From positions 1 to 64,000 of the forward strand of contig CAYGRE010000025.1 in NCBI GenBank assembly GCA_964352215.1: a DNA stretch of 64,000 nucleotides. The letters run 5' to 3'. The DNA comes from CAWUKT01 sp964352215. Lineage in GTDB: Bacteria; Bacteroidota; Bacteroidia; J057; JADKCL01. Shown piece after piece: positions 25,340-33,908 of this stretch (position 1 is its first letter; each line of letters begins with the position of its first letter). The notes under the pieces are model-generated. The model was not told the DNA's origin. It did no database searches and saw only the letters and a program-made list of their open reading frames with translations. A program made the position numbers and the translations under genes.

Positions 25340-26359
25340 ATGAAAGGATATCAACTCAGGCGGGCAGGCTCTCCCCAGGTTTTGAAATTGACAGAAATTC
25401 CTGATCTCCCGGCTCCTGGTCCAGGCCAGGTGCAGATTAGAACCAAAGCCATCGGCCTGAATTATGCGGAGGTTTTGTCGCGGAAAGGGCAATACAGTTG
25501 GGCCCCTAAGAAGCCCTATACCATTGGCATGGAAGCTTTTGGAGAGGTAGTTGCCGTAGGAGAGGGAGTGACCAATGTCAGGGTCGGGGATCTGGTGATG
25601 ACCGGTGGGCAATACGGTGCCTATGCAGAATATGTCAATGTACCTTCCTTTCTTGCCTTCCCCGCATTTCCCGACTTTACGGATGCAGAGAATGCGGCTG
25701 TATTGGTCAATTATATGACGGCCTGGATCGCGCTCTTTTGCCAGGCCCGGGTTGAGCCTGGGGAAACCGTACTCGTACAGGCCGCAGCGGGAGGAGTTGG
25801 AACCGCAGCCGTACAATTACTCAAAGCCCATGGTTGTACCGTGATCGCGATGGCCAGCAAACTCGAGAAGATCGAACTCTTGAACCGTCTCGGTGCAGAC
25901 CTGACCATCAACTATGCCAAAGAGGACTTCTATGAGGTCATTTTGCAAAAAGATATGCGGCCGGATATCGTACTGGAACTTGTCGGTGGTGATGTCTTCA
26001 AGAAAAGTTATGCCTTGCTCAAGCCCTTTGGCCGCATGGTCGTGGCTGGATTTGCCAGCATTCCATTGGTGAAATGGAACCCCTTTTCCTGGATTAAAAC
26101 CTTACGCATGGCCCCGAAGGCCAAAGTCATGGACATGGCCAAGCGGTCGATCGGAATGTATGCCACCCACATCGGTTACCTGATCGAAAACCCCGAATTG
26201 GTGGTGGAGAATTTTGAGGATGGCCGCCAGTTCATGCTCAAGCATGGCATTCGGCCCATCGTCGGGAAGGAATTCAACTTTGATCAGATCCCGGAAGCCC
26301 ATGTCTTTATGGAAAGCCGGGCCAGTTATGGAAAAGTCGTCATCAACGTATCTGGCTGA
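25340..26359 (+). CDS. MDR-family NAD(P)H:quinone oxidoreductase-like
   Basis: This 339-residue protein belongs to the medium-chain dehydrogenase/reductase superfamily, quinone-oxidoreductase branch. It has the N-terminal GroES-like domain (GPGQVQIRTKAIGLNYAEVLSRKG) and the nucleotide-binding Rossmann motif AAAGGVGTAAVQLLKAHG. It lacks the Cys cluster of zinc alcohol dehydrogenases, so it is probably zinc-independent. Such enzymes reduce quinones or enones with NADPH. Its last 34 bases overlap the 3' end of the convergent methyltransferase gene. Confidence 0.85.
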   Translation: MKGYQLRRAGSPQVLKLTEIPDLPAPGPGQVQIRTKAIGLNYAEVLSRKGQYSWAPKKPYTIGMEAFGEVVAVGEGVTNVRVGDLVMTGGQYGAYAEYVNVPSFLAFPAFPDFTDAENAAVLVNYMTAWIALFCQARVEPGETVLVQAAAGGVGTAAVQLLKAHGCTVIAMASKLEKIELLNRLGADLTINYAKEDFYEVILQKDMRPDIVLELVGGDVFKKSYALLKPFGRMVVAGFASIPLVKWNPFSWIKTLRMAPKAKVMDMAKRSIGMYATHIGYLIENPELVVENFEDGRQFMLKHGIRPIVGKEFNFDQIPEAHVFMESRASYGKVVINVSG

Positions 26360-27708
26360 TCCAGGGCCTTGAGAAGCCCCCGGATGGCGATTTCGACCTT
26401 TTCGTCGTGGTTCAGTTGGTAGTAATTTTCCCAAATGTCAATCAATTCGATGGTCAGGACTTCCTTCCCTTTTGGGACGAGGTTGGGAATATGGTCTTCA
26501 ATGGAAGAGTACAGGGCCTGGAAAATCTTGGCATCGTGGAGAAAGAAGCGGAGCACCGCAATCACCTCTTCCAGGGAAAGGTTTGAGAACCCTTTTTCCA
26601 ATACAACTTTCAGGAGGTAGCTTTCATCTGGACCAACTTTGGAAGCCCATTTCTCAAAAGCGAGGGCAAAGGATGGGAAAAGTACCGGATTGTCTACCAT
26701 CAGGAATCCAGCGACCACCAAATTGAATTTTTGCCGGTTGGGGAGAAAGCTACGCCCGTCTTCCTGGTTACAATAGACGCCCAGGGCATGGAAATTGGTA
26801 TAGAGGGAGCGAACTTCATGGGAAACCAGCTCGGGAGGCTCGAGGCCATCCAGATCCCGCAATTGGTGGATGCCCTTGTCCCCCACCAGCAACAGCAAGC
26901 CTTGGTCGGAGCATTTCTTCAGCCGTTCGATACACTGCACACCTAAATGAGGAATCAGAACGTGGCTGTTGGTGAGGACACTCCGGTAGTGTTCTACCAG
27001 GGGTTTCAATTCGGGAAGGAAGGAGCTTTCATCAAACAGGTCGTAGCTAAACCTGACCTGGGTGCGTTGCAGGAGTTTCTCCTGGTCTTCTTCGGGTTTG
27101 GGGTCGATCAGGCCCATGGTCACCTGATAGGTTTGTCCCGATTCAAAATAGAGGAGTTCCTGTGGGATGGTGTCGAAGAAGTAATTGCCCATCACGATCA
27201 GGGGTTGCTGACAACTGCCCGGACCCAAGCGAATGCCCTGGTAGGTCAGATAGATGCTGTCATCTTTCTCTGCATCAAACCGGGCTACGTCGAGCAGGCC
27301 CAGACGGAAATATTGCTGGAGCCGGGGATGGGTCTGCCAGAAGTCCAGGGTAGCCTGAGAAATATCGGTGAGAACATAGCAGAAGGGGGGGATAGAATCG
27401 GGGCCCGGGGCAAGGTACCTGCTGAAATACTGGAGGATATGAAAGCAAAGCTGTCCGGTGCCAGCTCCCAATTCTACCAGGTAGACCGTTTCCTGGTCCC
27501 GGCCCTGCCGCCCAAGGTCCCGCAAAAACCCATAGATCAACTCTGCGTAGCTGCGGGCTGTCTGAGGACTGTTGGTAATATAATTGGGGATTTTATGGCT
27601 GGAAAAGGGTTCCACACCATGCTTGTCGTAATATGCTTTCTGCATTTCCCACAACCGGCTTTCGGAAAAGGGACGCATTGGGTCGTAAAGGGTTTCTGTC
27701 TGCTCCAT
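26326..27708 (-). CDS. SAM-dependent methyltransferase-like protein
   Basis: The 460-residue protein contains a SAM-binding motif I (VYLVELGAGTGQL, about residues 94-106) early in the chain and a long helical remainder. The layout is broadly like class I methyltransferases such as the MidA type, but the match to that family is not certain. It has no signal peptide. The 3' end overlaps the MDR gene by 34 bases. The 500 bases upstream are non-coding and repeat-bearing. Substrate unknown. Confidence 0.7.
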   Translation of the reverse strand: MEQTETLYDPMRPFSESRLWEMQKAYYDKHGVEPFSSHKIPNYITNSPQTARSYAELIYGFLRDLGRQGRDQETVYLVELGAGTGQLCFHILQYFSRYLAPGPDSIPPFCYVLTDISQATLDFWQTHPRLQQYFRLGLLDVARFDAEKDDSIYLTYQGIRLGPGSCQQPLIVMGNYFFDTIPQELLYFESGQTYQVTMGLIDPKPEEDQEKLLQRTQVRFSYDLFDESSFLPELKPLVEHYRSVLTNSHVLIPHLGVQCIERLKKCSDQGLLLLVGDKGIHQLRDLDGLEPPELVSHEVRSLYTNFHALGVYCNQEDGRSFLPNRQKFNLVVAGFLMVDNPVLFPSFALAFEKWASKVGPDESYLLKVVLEKGFSNLSLEEVIAVLRFFLHDAKIFQALYSSIEDHIPNLVPKGKEVLTIELIDIWENYYQLNHDEKVEIAIRGLLKALDQPDTLMTTFP

Positions 27709-28226
27709 AACTCATTGACAAAATACTGGATTGGTACCAGAGATGCCAATATGATTCTGGTCGCATCGGTTCGGTGTTGATTGCGCAAGGTCCGGAAATG
27801 CTATTCCCAATCTTGATATGTTTCCTTCTACCGATCGGGGGTCGGCAGCCTCTCAGGTGCGCCTCTCCACCCTCGTCGTTGCGCCTCTGCACCCTCGCCG
27901 ATGCGCCTCGGAGGTCGAAGGCCTTCCGCTAGTGAACACATACTTTTTGATAGTATTGCTATCATTCTTGAGGGTATTACCCTGCAACTTTCCACCCTGA
28001 TCCCCGCAGCCGTTCACTTTTGGATGCGCATGATTGCGACCTAACCACCCTCTCAGTCGAACCTCTCAAGGCGCAGACTCCCGACGTATATCCCTCAAGA
28101 TTGACAGTATCGGTTTAAAACAGTTTGTTATGCTTTCCACTACTTCTAACAGTCCGACTGTCAAACCTAACAGCGCTACTGTAGAAGCCGGTACTGTTTG
28201 ACCACAATCGGTTGGCAGGAAAATCC
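27709..28226. other. Non-coding stretch of about 520 bases with repeats
   Basis: This gap has no protein-like frame. It contains a 22-base tandem repeat (27858-27915), a near-palindrome GGGTATTACCC around 27970, and two imperfectly inverted CCTCAAGA-type blocks near 27953-27973 and 28093-28113. Several CCACCCT and ACCTCTC words recur. It could hold a small RNA or a degraded mobile remnant, but nothing proves either. Confidence 0.5.
27858..27915. repeat. 22-base tandem repeat, about 2.6 copies
   Basis: Units start at 27858, 27880 and 27902 and share TGCGCCTC. The first two also share CACCCTCG. The copies differ at a few positions and the third is partial. Confidence 0.7.
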
Positions 28227-28607
28227 TTAATAAGTTTGGAATTTGAACTGAACCTCATTGTAAGTATTGTCCGCTGCATAGTACATCACCGTACACCGGA
28301 CTTTCAGTTTTTGCTCGGGCATGTGCATGATTCCGACGACTTCACCTGCGTCATCTACCCGGAATTCGTGGGTCGCCCAGCGAATACCAGCCTTTTTGAT
28401 CTTGATGCTGACTTGAGAATTCGGCTTGATCCCGGTTGCTTCCAGGTAAACCGTATCGTCCCGCTCGAATTTGAGCACATCTTCCGGGGAAATCTCCTGC
28501 CCATCAATTTTTACAACTGCTTCGTTGCCACTTGGGGCGAACCCACTGTTTACCAGAAAGACAAAACCGAAGAACAGGAGCAGAGAATGCTTGATTAACT
28601 TTTTCAT
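28227..28607 (-). CDS. Small secreted protein of unknown function
   Basis: The ATG at 28607 gives 126 residues with a signal peptide (KHSLLLFFGFVFLVNSGFA). An upstream in-frame ATG at 28643 would put 12 extra residues before the signal and is less likely. The mature part is beta-rich with KIDGQEISPEDVLKFERDDTVYLEATG and MPEQKLKVRCTVMYYA stretches, suggesting an immunoglobulin-like or beta-sandwich fold. It lies 118 bases downstream of purF on the same strand. Not recognised as a named family. Confidence 0.65.
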   Translation of the reverse strand: MKKLIKHSLLLFFGFVFLVNSGFAPSGNEAVVKIDGQEISPEDVLKFERDDTVYLEATGIKPNSQVSIKIKKAGIRWATHEFRVDDAGEVVGIMHMPEQKLKVRCTVMYYAADNTYNEVQFKFQTY

Positions 28608-28725
28608 AACAACAACCCAAATTAATTCCGTAAAAATGAACACGAATCACCTAACATGAAGATCGGGTTTCGGGACTTGAAATTGAAGTCAAAAGCAGGC
28701 GATGACTTACAGGTCCATGGGCTTC

Positions 28726-30627
28726 TTAATAAGACCGGGTACCTTTTCCTTCTACGTAATTGATGTAAGCTTGGTTGACCACTCTGTTGCCACCTGGTGT
28801 GGGATAGTCTCCTGAGAAGTACCAATCACCCAGGTGGTTGGGGATGGCTTTGGCCAGGTTGGCCAGGGGTTGATAGACGATCTCAACCTTGCAATCCAGA
28901 TCGGCAGGTTTAAGCAGATCGGCTATTTTCCTTGAAATCTGGTCCTCGGTGAACAGGTCGTAGATGGCCTTGACCGCATTGCGGGTATGTAGCAGATCGT
29001 TGTCCTTCAGGGCTACGCATTCCCGGTAAACCTGGTGAATGATTCCGTGCATGCCACGCTCGTTGAGCAGGGCGATGGCCGCCTGGAAAGCAGCAAACCG
29101 GCCGATCTGGGACATGTCGATGCCATAACAATCGGGGTACCTGATCTGAGGTGCCGAGGAGACAATGATGATTTTCTTGGGTTGGAGACGCCCCAAAATG
29201 CGGAGGATACTTTGCTTCAGGGTGGTTCCCCGAACGATGGAGTCGTCTATACAGACCAGATTGTCTACATTGGGAGTAATTATTCCCTGGGTAACATCAT
29301 ATACGTGGGCCACGAGGTCGTCCCTGGCATTGTCGTCGGTGATAAAGGTGCGCAACTTGATGTCCTTCAGGATCACTTTTTCCACCCTGGGGCGGGCGTT
29401 CAGGACCCTGGATAAATCCTCCTCGGTTGCTTTTCCATTCAGCTCCCGGATTTGGCGGATTTTCTCCTGATTCATATAGGTTTCGACCCCTTTGATCATT
29501 CCCCAAAAGGCAGTTTCTGCGGTATTGGGGATGTAACCAAAGACCGTATGTTCGAGGTCATTGTTGACGTGTTCCAGGATCTTTGGTACGAGGATGTCAC
29601 CCAAAGCCATCCTTTCCCGGTAGATGTCCGGATCATTGCCCCGTGAGAAATAGATCCGTTCAAAGGAACAGCTTTTCTTTTCCTGAGGTTCGGTAAATGC
29701 CTTGATGGAGAAGTCTCCATTTCGCTTGATGGTGATCATGTGACCAGGCTCGAGTTCCTTGATGTCGTCGTAGGCAACATCGAAAACCGTGGAGATTGCA
29801 GGCCGTTCTGAGGCGACCACGATCACATCATCGTTTTCGTAGTAGTAGCAAGGACGAATCCCATTGGGGTCGCGGGCTACCCATCCAATCCCACAGCCGA
29901 TCAGCCCTCCCATCACATAGCCCCCATCCCAGCGCTTGGCCGATTGTTGGATGATCTTGCGGGTATCCAGGTTTTCAGCAATCAGATCTGAAATCTCTTG
30001 CTTGCTTTTGCCTTGTTGCTTGAACTTGGCATGGAGATCTTCATTTTCCTCATCCAGGAAGTGTCCGATACGTTCGAGGACAGTTTCTGTATCAGAGATA
30101 TAGCGGGGATGCTGCCCCAACTCGACCAGGTACTGGAACAGGTCGTGGACATTGGTAAGGTTAAAGTTACCCGCGATGGCCAGGGTCCGGGAACGCCAAT
30201 TGTTGGAGCGAACCACCGGGTGACAAGCATCAATATTGTAGGAACCATGGGTGCCATAGCGGAGGTGACCCAGCAAGAGCTCACCCGCAAATGCAAAGTG
30301 CTCATTTAGCAAATCTTCATCCTGCTCAATACCAGGATATGTTTGCTTGAGCAAATCCATTTTCTCACTGATCTCTTTGAAGAGCGCTCCCCAGGGAGAA
30401 TTCTGGTTGTTCCGCATCCTTTTCAGATAGGGACTCCCAGGCGGCACATCCAATTTGATGCTGGCCAGGCCAGCACCATCCTGGCCGCGGTTGTGCTGCT
30501 TTTCCATCAACAAGTACATCTTGTTCAGACCCCATAAGGGCGTACCGTACTTGTCCTTGTAATATTTTAGGGGTTTTTTGAGGCGAATCATGCCGATTCC
30601 GCACTCGTGTTTGATTTGATCGGACAA
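28726..30627 (-). CDS. purF: Amidophosphoribosyltransferase, long Bacteroidota form
   Basis: PurF makes phosphoribosylamine from PRPP and glutamine, the first committed step of purine synthesis. The glutamine-amidohydrolase half begins with the nucleophile Cys9 in HECGIG and contains RGQDGAGLA, GHLRYGTHG and GNFNLTN. The PRTase half has the PRPP loop NLVCIDDSIVRGTT. At 633 residues it is longer than the ~470-500 residues of classic PurF, with inserts in both halves; this long form is found in Bacteroidota, often beside a short one. hpt is divergently transcribed upstream, consistent with a purine locus. Confidence 0.85.
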   Translation of the reverse strand: MSDQIKHECGIGMIRLKKPLKYYKDKYGTPLWGLNKMYLLMEKQHNRGQDGAGLASIKLDVPPGSPYLKRMRNNQNSPWGALFKEISEKMDLLKQTYPGIEQDEDLLNEHFAFAGELLLGHLRYGTHGSYNIDACHPVVRSNNWRSRTLAIAGNFNLTNVHDLFQYLVELGQHPRYISDTETVLERIGHFLDEENEDLHAKFKQQGKSKQEISDLIAENLDTRKIIQQSAKRWDGGYVMGGLIGCGIGWVARDPNGIRPCYYYENDDVIVVASERPAISTVFDVAYDDIKELEPGHMITIKRNGDFSIKAFTEPQEKKSCSFERIYFSRGNDPDIYRERMALGDILVPKILEHVNNDLEHTVFGYIPNTAETAFWGMIKGVETYMNQEKIRQIRELNGKATEEDLSRVLNARPRVEKVILKDIKLRTFITDDNARDDLVAHVYDVTQGIITPNVDNLVCIDDSIVRGTTLKQSILRILGRLQPKKIIIVSSAPQIRYPDCYGIDMSQIGRFAAFQAAIALLNERGMHGIIHQVYRECVALKDNDLLHTRNAVKAIYDLFTEDQISRKIADLLKPADLDCKVEIVYQPLANLAKAIPNHLGDWYFSGDYPTPGGNRVVNQAYINYVEGKGTRSY

Positions 30628-30667
30628 CTTGTATCCTTTTTATTAGGTGCTACTAACCTGCAAAGCT

Positions 30668-30675
30668 CAAATTTA
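30668..30675 (-). promoter_or_regulatory. -7 element of purF
   Basis: On the minus strand TAAATTTG matches TAnnTTTG and lies about 40 bases before the purF start. The region upstream is A/T-rich and has no clear TTG. Confidence 0.45.
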
Positions 30676-30754
30676 ACCTTAATTTTTTTTAAATGTTTCA
30701 CCCGAAGAGATTTTTGGGTTAGTTTCAGTCTTTGAACCTCATAAGGCCCCTTTC

Positions 30755-31294
30755 ATGAACGAAGTCAAGGTACTTGACAAAGAATTCACCATTCTTATCC
30801 CAGAGCCCGAATTGCAAAACCGGATCAATTCATTGGCCCAGACCCTGAACGAATCTTATGCCGGACGTGACCCTTTGGTGGTCAGCGTACTGAATGGATC
30901 ATTTTTATTCACCGCTGATTTGGTGAGACACCTCGATTGGGATCCTGAAATTCAGTTTATCCGGGTTTCTTCCTACAAAGGAGGGATGACCAGTTCCGGA
31001 GAGATGCAGATCCTGCTGGATTTAAAGACCCCCATCGAAGGGAAAGACATCATTCTGGTCGAAGATATTGTAGATACGGGCAATACCCTGGAATGGCTCC
31101 GCCGTTACATGATGAATCGGGGAGCTGCTTCGGTCAGGCTGGTTACGCTGCTGTTCAAGGAGGAGGCCTTCCGGGCCAAGACCCCTCCGGAATTTATCGG
31201 GTTCAGTATTCCCAATGCATTTGTGGTGGGTTATGGGATGGATTATGCCGAGCATGGCCGCAGTCTCCCCTCCGTTTACCAACTGAAAAGTTAA
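30755..31294 (+). CDS. hpt: Hypoxanthine phosphoribosyltransferase
   Basis: This salvage enzyme turns hypoxanthine or guanine plus PRPP into IMP or GMP. The 179-residue chain shows the PRPP-binding loop VEDIVDTGNTLEWL (about residues 99-112), the flexible-loop segment RVSSYKGG, and the base-binding FVVGYGMDYAE near the end. Length is typical. It is divergent from purF and is followed, after a single base, by the LAS-peptidase-like gene, so those two probably share a transcript. Confidence 0.93.
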   Translation: MNEVKVLDKEFTILIPEPELQNRINSLAQTLNESYAGRDPLVVSVLNGSFLFTADLVRHLDWDPEIQFIRVSSYKGGMTSSGEMQILLDLKTPIEGKDIILVEDIVDTGNTLEWLRRYMMNRGAASVRLVTLLFKEEAFRAKTPPEFIGFSIPNAFVVGYGMDYAEHGRSLPSVYQLKS

Positions 31295-31295
31295 A

Positions 31296-31985
31296 GTGGC
31301 TTCCCGTAAGAAATCTAAAAGGAAGATACCGCTCTTCCTGAAGGTGATCCTGCTCCCCTTTTGGTTTATTGCGGTGGTGATATTGCCATTTGTCTTGCTG
31401 ATCAGGGTTTCCGTCTTCATGTATGCTCAATTTGACCTTAACCCTTGGCTTTGCCTGGTGATCGGGGCGGTGCCGACATTTGTCCTGACCTTTATTTATT
31501 TGAACCGTATCACAAAGGCCTTTGTCAAAAAGAAAAAGTCTATTGAGGGAGCCAGAAAGGTCAATCTTCGTTTGGCAATTGTAGTGGTCGGAGGGTTTGT
31601 GGCTTATACTGTATTCTTCCTTTCGGGGAACAATGCCAAAACAACCCAAGTAAAAGGGGAGTACCACTCTGTTCATCCCTTGTTACGCACCACGGTGGGT
31701 ACGCTGGCGGTTTTTGACCGCGACCTGGTCATCACTGACATGTCCCGCCTTCCTGAGGATTATCAGGACATGGGTCTTGCGACCAAGGGGAGGTCGCTTC
31801 ATTATCCGCAATCAGATGGGTATGTTCACGCCTTGGATTTACGGACCAATGACCGCCCGGAATGGCGCAACACAGTATTACTCTGGTATTTTGAATTGAT
31901 GGGTTTCAATACTTTGAGGCATGTCGGCTCAGGGGATCACCTCCACATCTCCCTGTTTATCCATGAACGTCCTGGGGCATTGTAA
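31296..31985 (+). CDS. Membrane protein with LAS-type (M15/M74-like) peptidase-like C-terminus
   Basis: The 229-residue product (GTG start one base after the hpt stop) has three predicted membrane helices at about residues 12-37, 49-69 and 92-110, then an outside domain. That domain carries HALDLRT (His178, Asp181) and GSGDHLHISL (His215, His217), a layout like LAS zinc peptidases (D-Ala-D-Ala peptidases, MepA), which use His/Asp and HxH ligands. The spacing of the first pair differs from the classic SxHxxGxAxD motif, so catalysis is uncertain. Cell-wall work in the periplasm is inferred. Confidence 0.5.
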   Translation: MASRKKSKRKIPLFLKVILLPFWFIAVVILPFVLLIRVSVFMYAQFDLNPWLCLVIGAVPTFVLTFIYLNRITKAFVKKKKSIEGARKVNLRLAIVVVGGFVAYTVFFLSGNNAKTTQVKGEYHSVHPLLRTTVGTLAVFDRDLVITDMSRLPEDYQDMGLATKGRSLHYPQSDGYVHALDLRTNDRPEWRNTVLLWYFELMGFNTLRHVGSGDHLHISLFIHERPGAL

Positions 31986-32004
31986 CCTTGGTTTCGGCTC
32001 CGAC

Positions 32005-32035
32005 TTGGCTTCTCAGTGATAAGGGATTACCTTTG
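32005..32035 (+). promoter_or_regulatory. Promoter of adk-obg
   Basis: A TTG at 32005 is followed after 20 bases by TACCTTTG at 32028-32035. This fits the Bacteroidota promoter consensus and lies 27 bases before the adk ATG. Confidence 0.65.
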
Positions 32036-32062
32036 CACTCTTAATTTAATAACAGAAGCGGC

Positions 32063-32647
32063 ATGTTCAATATACTTCTTTTCGGCCCTCCCGGTGTAGG
32101 GAAAGGCACACAATCCAATCTGATCAAGGAAAAATACGACCTGGAACACCTCTCTACCGGAGATATGCTCCGAGCGGCCCGCAAGTCCGGGACTGAGCTT
32201 GGGAACCGGGTTGCTGCCATCATGGATGCAGGAACTCTGGTTTCTGACGAGATCGTTAACGAACTGGTTCAGGAGCGGGTGACCATAGGTACCGATAAGC
32301 AAGGATTTATTTTTGATGGCTATCCCCGTACTGTTGCTCAGGCACAATACCTCGACGCTATTCTTCAGAAGGCGGGTGCTCCCCTCGCTGCAGTTGTATT
32401 CCTGGAAGCTCCTGACGATGAGTTGATCGAGCGGTTGCTGAAGCGAGCCCAGGACCAGGGACGTGCTGATGATACCAGGGAGGTCATTGCCGCCCGCATT
32501 GTCAATTACAATGCCCAGACACTTCCCGTTGCTGAGCATTACCAGCCCCAGGGAAAGGTTTCCAGGGTCAATGGTGTCGGCACCATTGAAGAGATTTCAA
32601 ACCGCGTCCAAGCTGTTTTGGAAAGCGCCAAGACTGCCAAGGCCTGA
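32063..32647 (+). CDS. adk: Adenylate kinase
   Basis: Adenylate kinase balances ATP, ADP and AMP. The P-loop GPPGVGKGT is at residues 8-16, followed by STGDMLR, the AMP-binding GFIFDGYPRT and a short LID (GRADDTREVIAARIVNY). The 194-residue length and lack of a zinc-binding LID place it in the short-LID group. It has its own promoter and is followed by obg after three bases. Confidence 0.95.
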   Translation: MFNILLFGPPGVGKGTQSNLIKEKYDLEHLSTGDMLRAARKSGTELGNRVAAIMDAGTLVSDEIVNELVQERVTIGTDKQGFIFDGYPRTVAQAQYLDAILQKAGAPLAAVVFLEAPDDELIERLLKRAQDQGRADDTREVIAARIVNYNAQTLPVAEHYQPQGKVSRVNGVGTIEEISNRVQAVLESAKTAKA

Positions 32648-32650
32648 TTT

Positions 32651-33667
32651 ATGCCTCCACATCCATTTGTTGATCACGTTCGTATCTACTTCCGCAGTGG
32701 AAGTGGTGGTCGGGGAGTCATTTCCTGGCGCAGGGAGAAGTATGTAGACAAGGGGGGTCCTGATGGTGGTGACGGAGGAAAAGGAGGGGACATCATCCTC
32801 GAAGGTAGTGGGCAACTCTGGACCTTGCTGGACCTTAAGTACCGGAAACATATCCATGCAGAAGATGCTGCTGCCGGGGAAGGCAACCGCAAGACCGGAA
32901 AATCCGGAAAGGATCGGATTGTCAAGGTTCCATTGGGGACGGTGGTCACGAATGAAGAAACCGGAGAAGAACTTGGAGAAATCAAGGAAGAGGGGGAGCG
33001 TATGACACTTCTCACCGGAGGCCACGGGGGAAAAGGAAATTGGCATTTTCGCTCTCCTTCTAACCAGGCTCCGGAATACTCCTCTGAAGGTGGACCTGGG
33101 AAAGAAATGGTGGCCGTCCTGGAATTGAAGGTGCTCGCAGATGTCGGCTTGGTTGGTTTCCCCAATGCGGGAAAGTCCACCCTGTTGTCGGTCGTCACCG
33201 CTGCCAAGCCCAAGATAGCCGATTATGCCTTTACCACTTTGGTTCCCAATCTGGGGATTGTCAAGTATAAAGATTATCAGAGCTTTGTCATCGCTGACAT
33301 TCCCGGTATCATAGAGGGGGCCAGCGAGGGAAAAGGCTTGGGAACACGCTTTCTTAGACATATTGAGCGCAATTCGGTGCTCTTGTTCATGATTTCAGTG
33401 GAAAGTGATGACATCATCGCAGAGTATGAAACCCTGGTCAATGAATTGAGGGCTTATGACCCCGAATTGGTCCACAAGGACCGGTTTCTGGCCATTACCA
33501 AGACGGACCTTCTCGGAGAGGTAGAGTTGGAACAACTGAAGGCGGATCTCCCCGATGTCCCTTGGATTTACATCTCGTCGGTTACCCAAAAGGGCCTTTC
33601 TGAACTCAAGGATCAACTATGGCGGATGTTAAACCCGGCTAAGACCAAAGAGTTCTGGGAAGAATAA
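32651..33667 (+). CDS. obg: Obg/CgtA GTPase
   Basis: Obg is an essential GTPase involved in large ribosomal subunit maturation and stress control. The Gly-rich Obg fold occupies residues 1-158 (GSGGRGVISWRREKYVDKGGPDGG). The G domain follows with the P-loop GFPNAGKST (169-177), switch II DIPGIIEGA, and the base-recognition motif as TKTD in place of the usual NKxD. The C-terminal OCT domain is absent, as in many short Obg proteins. It is in an operon with adk. Confidence 0.94.
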   Translation: MPPHPFVDHVRIYFRSGSGGRGVISWRREKYVDKGGPDGGDGGKGGDIILEGSGQLWTLLDLKYRKHIHAEDAAAGEGNRKTGKSGKDRIVKVPLGTVVTNEETGEELGEIKEEGERMTLLTGGHGGKGNWHFRSPSNQAPEYSSEGGPGKEMVAVLELKVLADVGLVGFPNAGKSTLLSVVTAAKPKIADYAFTTLVPNLGIVKYKDYQSFVIADIPGIIEGASEGKGLGTRFLRHIERNSVLLFMISVESDDIIAEYETLVNELRAYDPELVHKDRFLAITKTDLLGEVELEQLKADLPDVPWIYISSVTQKGLSELKDQLWRMLNPAKTKEFWEE

Positions 33668-33908
33668 TCCGATCCATTTCCTCAGAATATTGTTGGCACA
33701 GGTTATGTTTCGCTGTTCGTAATATTTCTTGCATGAACCAATAGAATCACTTAAATTAGATTTCTGCGACGGAAACGAAATGTAAAGGTAAGACTTCTAT
33801 CCGCGCCGTTTTTTCTTAGCTGTCATACAATATTCCAACTGAAACTAAGCTAGTAAACCAGCCACTGACCTTGTAGTGCAATAAAAATCACACGAATAAG
33901 TGTTGGTT

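Noticed and set aside
26947..27780. Frame of 277 codons on the plus strand
   Set aside because: It is antisense to the methyltransferase, which has a clear SAM motif.
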